Origin: Pseudomonadota bacterium
Lineage (GTDB): Bacteria > Pseudomonadota > Alphaproteobacteria > Rhizobiales > Hyphomicrobiaceae
Direction of reading: 5' to 3'
Assembly: GCA_023392135.1 (NCBI GenBank)
Contig: JAEVZQ010000131.1
Location: 1 to 6,445, forward strand
Length of the DNA stretch: 6,445 bases
Shown: piece by piece, positions 5,685 to 6,445 of the stretch
Layout of the letters: each line of letters begins with the position of its first letter
How positions within the stretch are numbered: the stretch's first letter is position 1
Notes under the pieces: model-generated
Databases searched by the model: none
What the model was told of the DNA's origin: nothing
The model's input: the letters and a program-made list of their open reading frames with translations, nothing else
Made by a program: the position numbers and the translations under genes

Positions 5685-5963
5685 TTACCCCCGGTTGATG
5701 CTGTCCCGGAGCGTCTTCGAGGGCTGGAACTTGGGCACGTTGGAGGCGGGGATCTCGATCTCCTTCCCGGTCGAGGGGTTGCGGCCGGTGCGGGCAGCGC
5801 GCTTGGAGATCTTGAACTTGCCGAGCGGCGGGATGCTGACCTCCTCGCCCTTGCTCAATGTGCTCTCGATGTACGAGACCATCGCGTCGACCGCGGCCCC
5901 TGCCTTCTCTTTCGAGAGCTCGGCATTCCGGGCGATAGCATCGATCAGATCTTTCTTGCTCAT
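5685..5963 (-). CDS. hupB: HU-family nucleoid DNA-binding protein
   Basis: HU is a small, abundant, dimeric protein that bends DNA without sequence preference and helps compact the nucleoid. The 92-residue product has the usual family length: an alpha-helical N-terminal body (MSKKDLIDAIARNAELSKEK onward, about 1-40), then the beta saddle. The family signature spans GKF (48-50) to NPSTG (62-66); the arm carries basic residues (KRAARTGR, 54-61) and the intercalating Pro63. The C-terminal helix is PSKTLRDSIN (81-90). It is HU rather than IHF by overall pattern. Two purine-rich sites precede the ATG: AAGGAAG abutting it and GAGGA 9 nt upstream; the latter has workable spacing. It follows lon in the same direction, the usual alphaproteobacterial order, but a strong terminator and about 190 bp separate them, so it likely has its own promoter. 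Confidence 0.95.
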   Translation of the reverse strand: MSKKDLIDAIARNAELSKEKAGAAVDAMVSYIESTLSKGEEVSIPPLGKFKISKRAARTGRNPSTGKEIEIPASNVPKFQPSKTLRDSINRG

Positions 5964-5972
5964 CTTCCTTCG

Positions 5973-5977
5973 TCCTC
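5973..5977 (-). promoter_or_regulatory. Probable HU ribosome binding site, one of two stacked candidates
   Basis: GAGGA lies 9 nt before the HU ATG on the minus strand. A second purine-rich site, AAGGAAG (5964-5970), directly abuts the ATG and is too close for normal use. The tandem arrangement is unusual and could affect initiation strength. Confidence 0.5.
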
Positions 5978-6149
5978 GAATTTGGGAGGTGACCCGGGCC
6001 GCGCCTTCAGATCAGAGCCCTCGGCCAGAACAGCTGATGTAGAGCCTGCAGTGCGGTGAACGAACGACTTCCCTCCCGAGCCGTCAAGTGGGAAACGCGC
6101 GATTCGCCCGAAAACACGGGCGAAAATGCGGAAAGACCCGCCCCGCGCC
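5978..6149 (-). promoter_or_regulatory. Upstream region of the HU gene; promoter expected, not clearly located
   Basis: The HU promoter should lie between the lon terminator and the HU ribosome site. On the minus strand there is a good -35-like TTGACG (complement of CGTCAA at 6082-6087), but no good -10 follows at 16-18 bp; TTCGTT is the nearest. A GCTCTACATC further down resembles an alphaproteobacterial -10 without a matching -35. A perfect 8-bp inverted repeat lies upstream (6103-6124). Confidence 0.35.
6103..6124. repeat. 8-bp inverted repeat upstream of the HU gene
   Basis: TTCGCCCG (6103-6110) and CGGGCGAA (6117-6124) are perfect complements around the loop AAAACA. It lies about 140 bp upstream of the HU start and 25 bp beyond the lon terminator. 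No T-run follows on either strand, so it is more like an operator or a DNA-structure element than a second terminator. Its function is unknown. Confidence 0.5.
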
Positions 6150-6184
6150 AAACAAAAAAGACCCCGCCGCGAAGCGACGGGATC
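6150..6184 (-). terminator. Intrinsic terminator of lon
   Basis: On the minus strand GATCCCGTCG pairs with CGGCGGGGTC (10 bp with two G-T wobbles) around a 5-nt loop CTTCG, occupying 6160-6184, and is followed at once by TTTTTTG (6153-6159). The stem begins 27 nt after the lon stop codon. This is a textbook Rho-independent terminator and the strongest in the window; it should keep most lon transcripts out of the HU gene. Confidence 0.9.
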
Positions 6185-6211
6185 TCTTTAGTGTTGCAAC
6201 TGTGCTACGCC

Positions 6212-6445
6212 TCAGTGCGCCGTGATGCGCGAGGAGCCCGACTGGGTCTCGCCGCCGGAGACAGCCGCCGACGGTTCCTCCCAGGCGATCGGCTCGGGCT
6301 GGCGAACCAGCGCCACCTTCAGCACGTCGTCCATGCGTGCGACCGGAATGATCTCGAGAACGTTCTTGATGCTCTCCGGAATCTCCGCGAGATCCTTCAC
6401 GTTCTCCTCCGGGATCAGCACCTTCTTGATGCCGGCCCGAAGCGC
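6212..6445 (-). CDS. lon: ATP-dependent protease Lon, C-terminal end (partial at the window edge)
   Basis: Lon degrades misfolded and regulatory proteins in the cytoplasm, with an AAA+ ATPase and a Ser-Lys protease domain in one chain. Only the last 77 residues are present. They begin ALRAGIKKVLIPEENVKDLAEIPE, the well-conserved end of the protease domain, followed by NVLEIIPVARMDDVLKVAL and a less conserved tail ending ITAH, typical of alphaproteobacterial Lon. The catalytic lysine (GGLKEK motif in the family) should lie only a few residues beyond the window edge, so neither catalytic residue can be checked here. The gene ends with TGA at 6212-6214 and is followed by an intrinsic terminator and the HU gene. 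Confidence 0.95.
   Translation of the reverse strand, partial: ALRAGIKKVLIPEENVKDLAEIPESIKNVLEIIPVARMDDVLKVALVRQPEPIAWEEPSAAVSGGETQSGSSRITAH

Overview
This window is a stretch of ordinary chromosome from a GC-rich alphaproteobacterium, most likely of the order Hyphomicrobiales (Rhizobiales). The clues are the strongly GC-biased third codon positions, the gene neighbourhoods (tpiA beside secG; a PpiD/SurA-type chaperone just ahead of trpE; lon followed by an HU gene), the glycine-rich and Pro/Gln-tailed SecG, the Lon tail ending in Thr-Ala-His, and a dispersed palindromic repeat of the GGATCCCGGG type common in this class. The placement rests on protein and synteny patterns recalled from memory, not on a search.

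Layout. Positions 1-105 hold possibly the last codons of an unidentified plus-strand gene, then a perfect 14-bp inverted repeat. Three minus-strand genes follow, probably one operon transcribed leftward: tpiA (1010-1792), a small exported protein of unknown function (591-968) and secG (106-483). A 200-bp divergent intergenic region (1793-1992) separates them from a rightward pair: a 631-residue membrane-anchored PpiD-like periplasmic folding factor (1993-3888) and, 12 bp later, trpE (3901-5481). A 203-bp gap (5482-5684) carries a twin-hairpin palindromic repeat and a separate 9-bp inverted repeat. The right end is a leftward lon-hup pair: the 3' end of lon (6212-6445, cut by the window edge), a good intrinsic terminator (6150-6184), a 250-bp upstream region, and a complete HU gene (5685-5963).

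How the genes fit together. The products are housekeeping: a glycolytic isomerase (TpiA), a translocon subunit (SecG), a periplasmic chaperone anchored in the inner membrane (PpiD-like), the first committed enzyme of tryptophan synthesis (TrpE), a nucleoid protein (HU) and an ATP-dependent protease (Lon). SecG and the PpiD-like protein share the theme of protein export, since PpiD is known to work at the Sec translocon exit in Escherichia coli, but they are not in one transcript here.

No undescribed system is evident. The points worth a second look are modest: the repeat with compensatory stem changes, its position where trpE is separated from the trpGDC genes that would be expected next, an exact 21-bp tandem duplication and three degenerate parvulin-like modules inside the PpiD-like gene, the unknown exported protein between tpiA and secG, and several unexplained palindromes.
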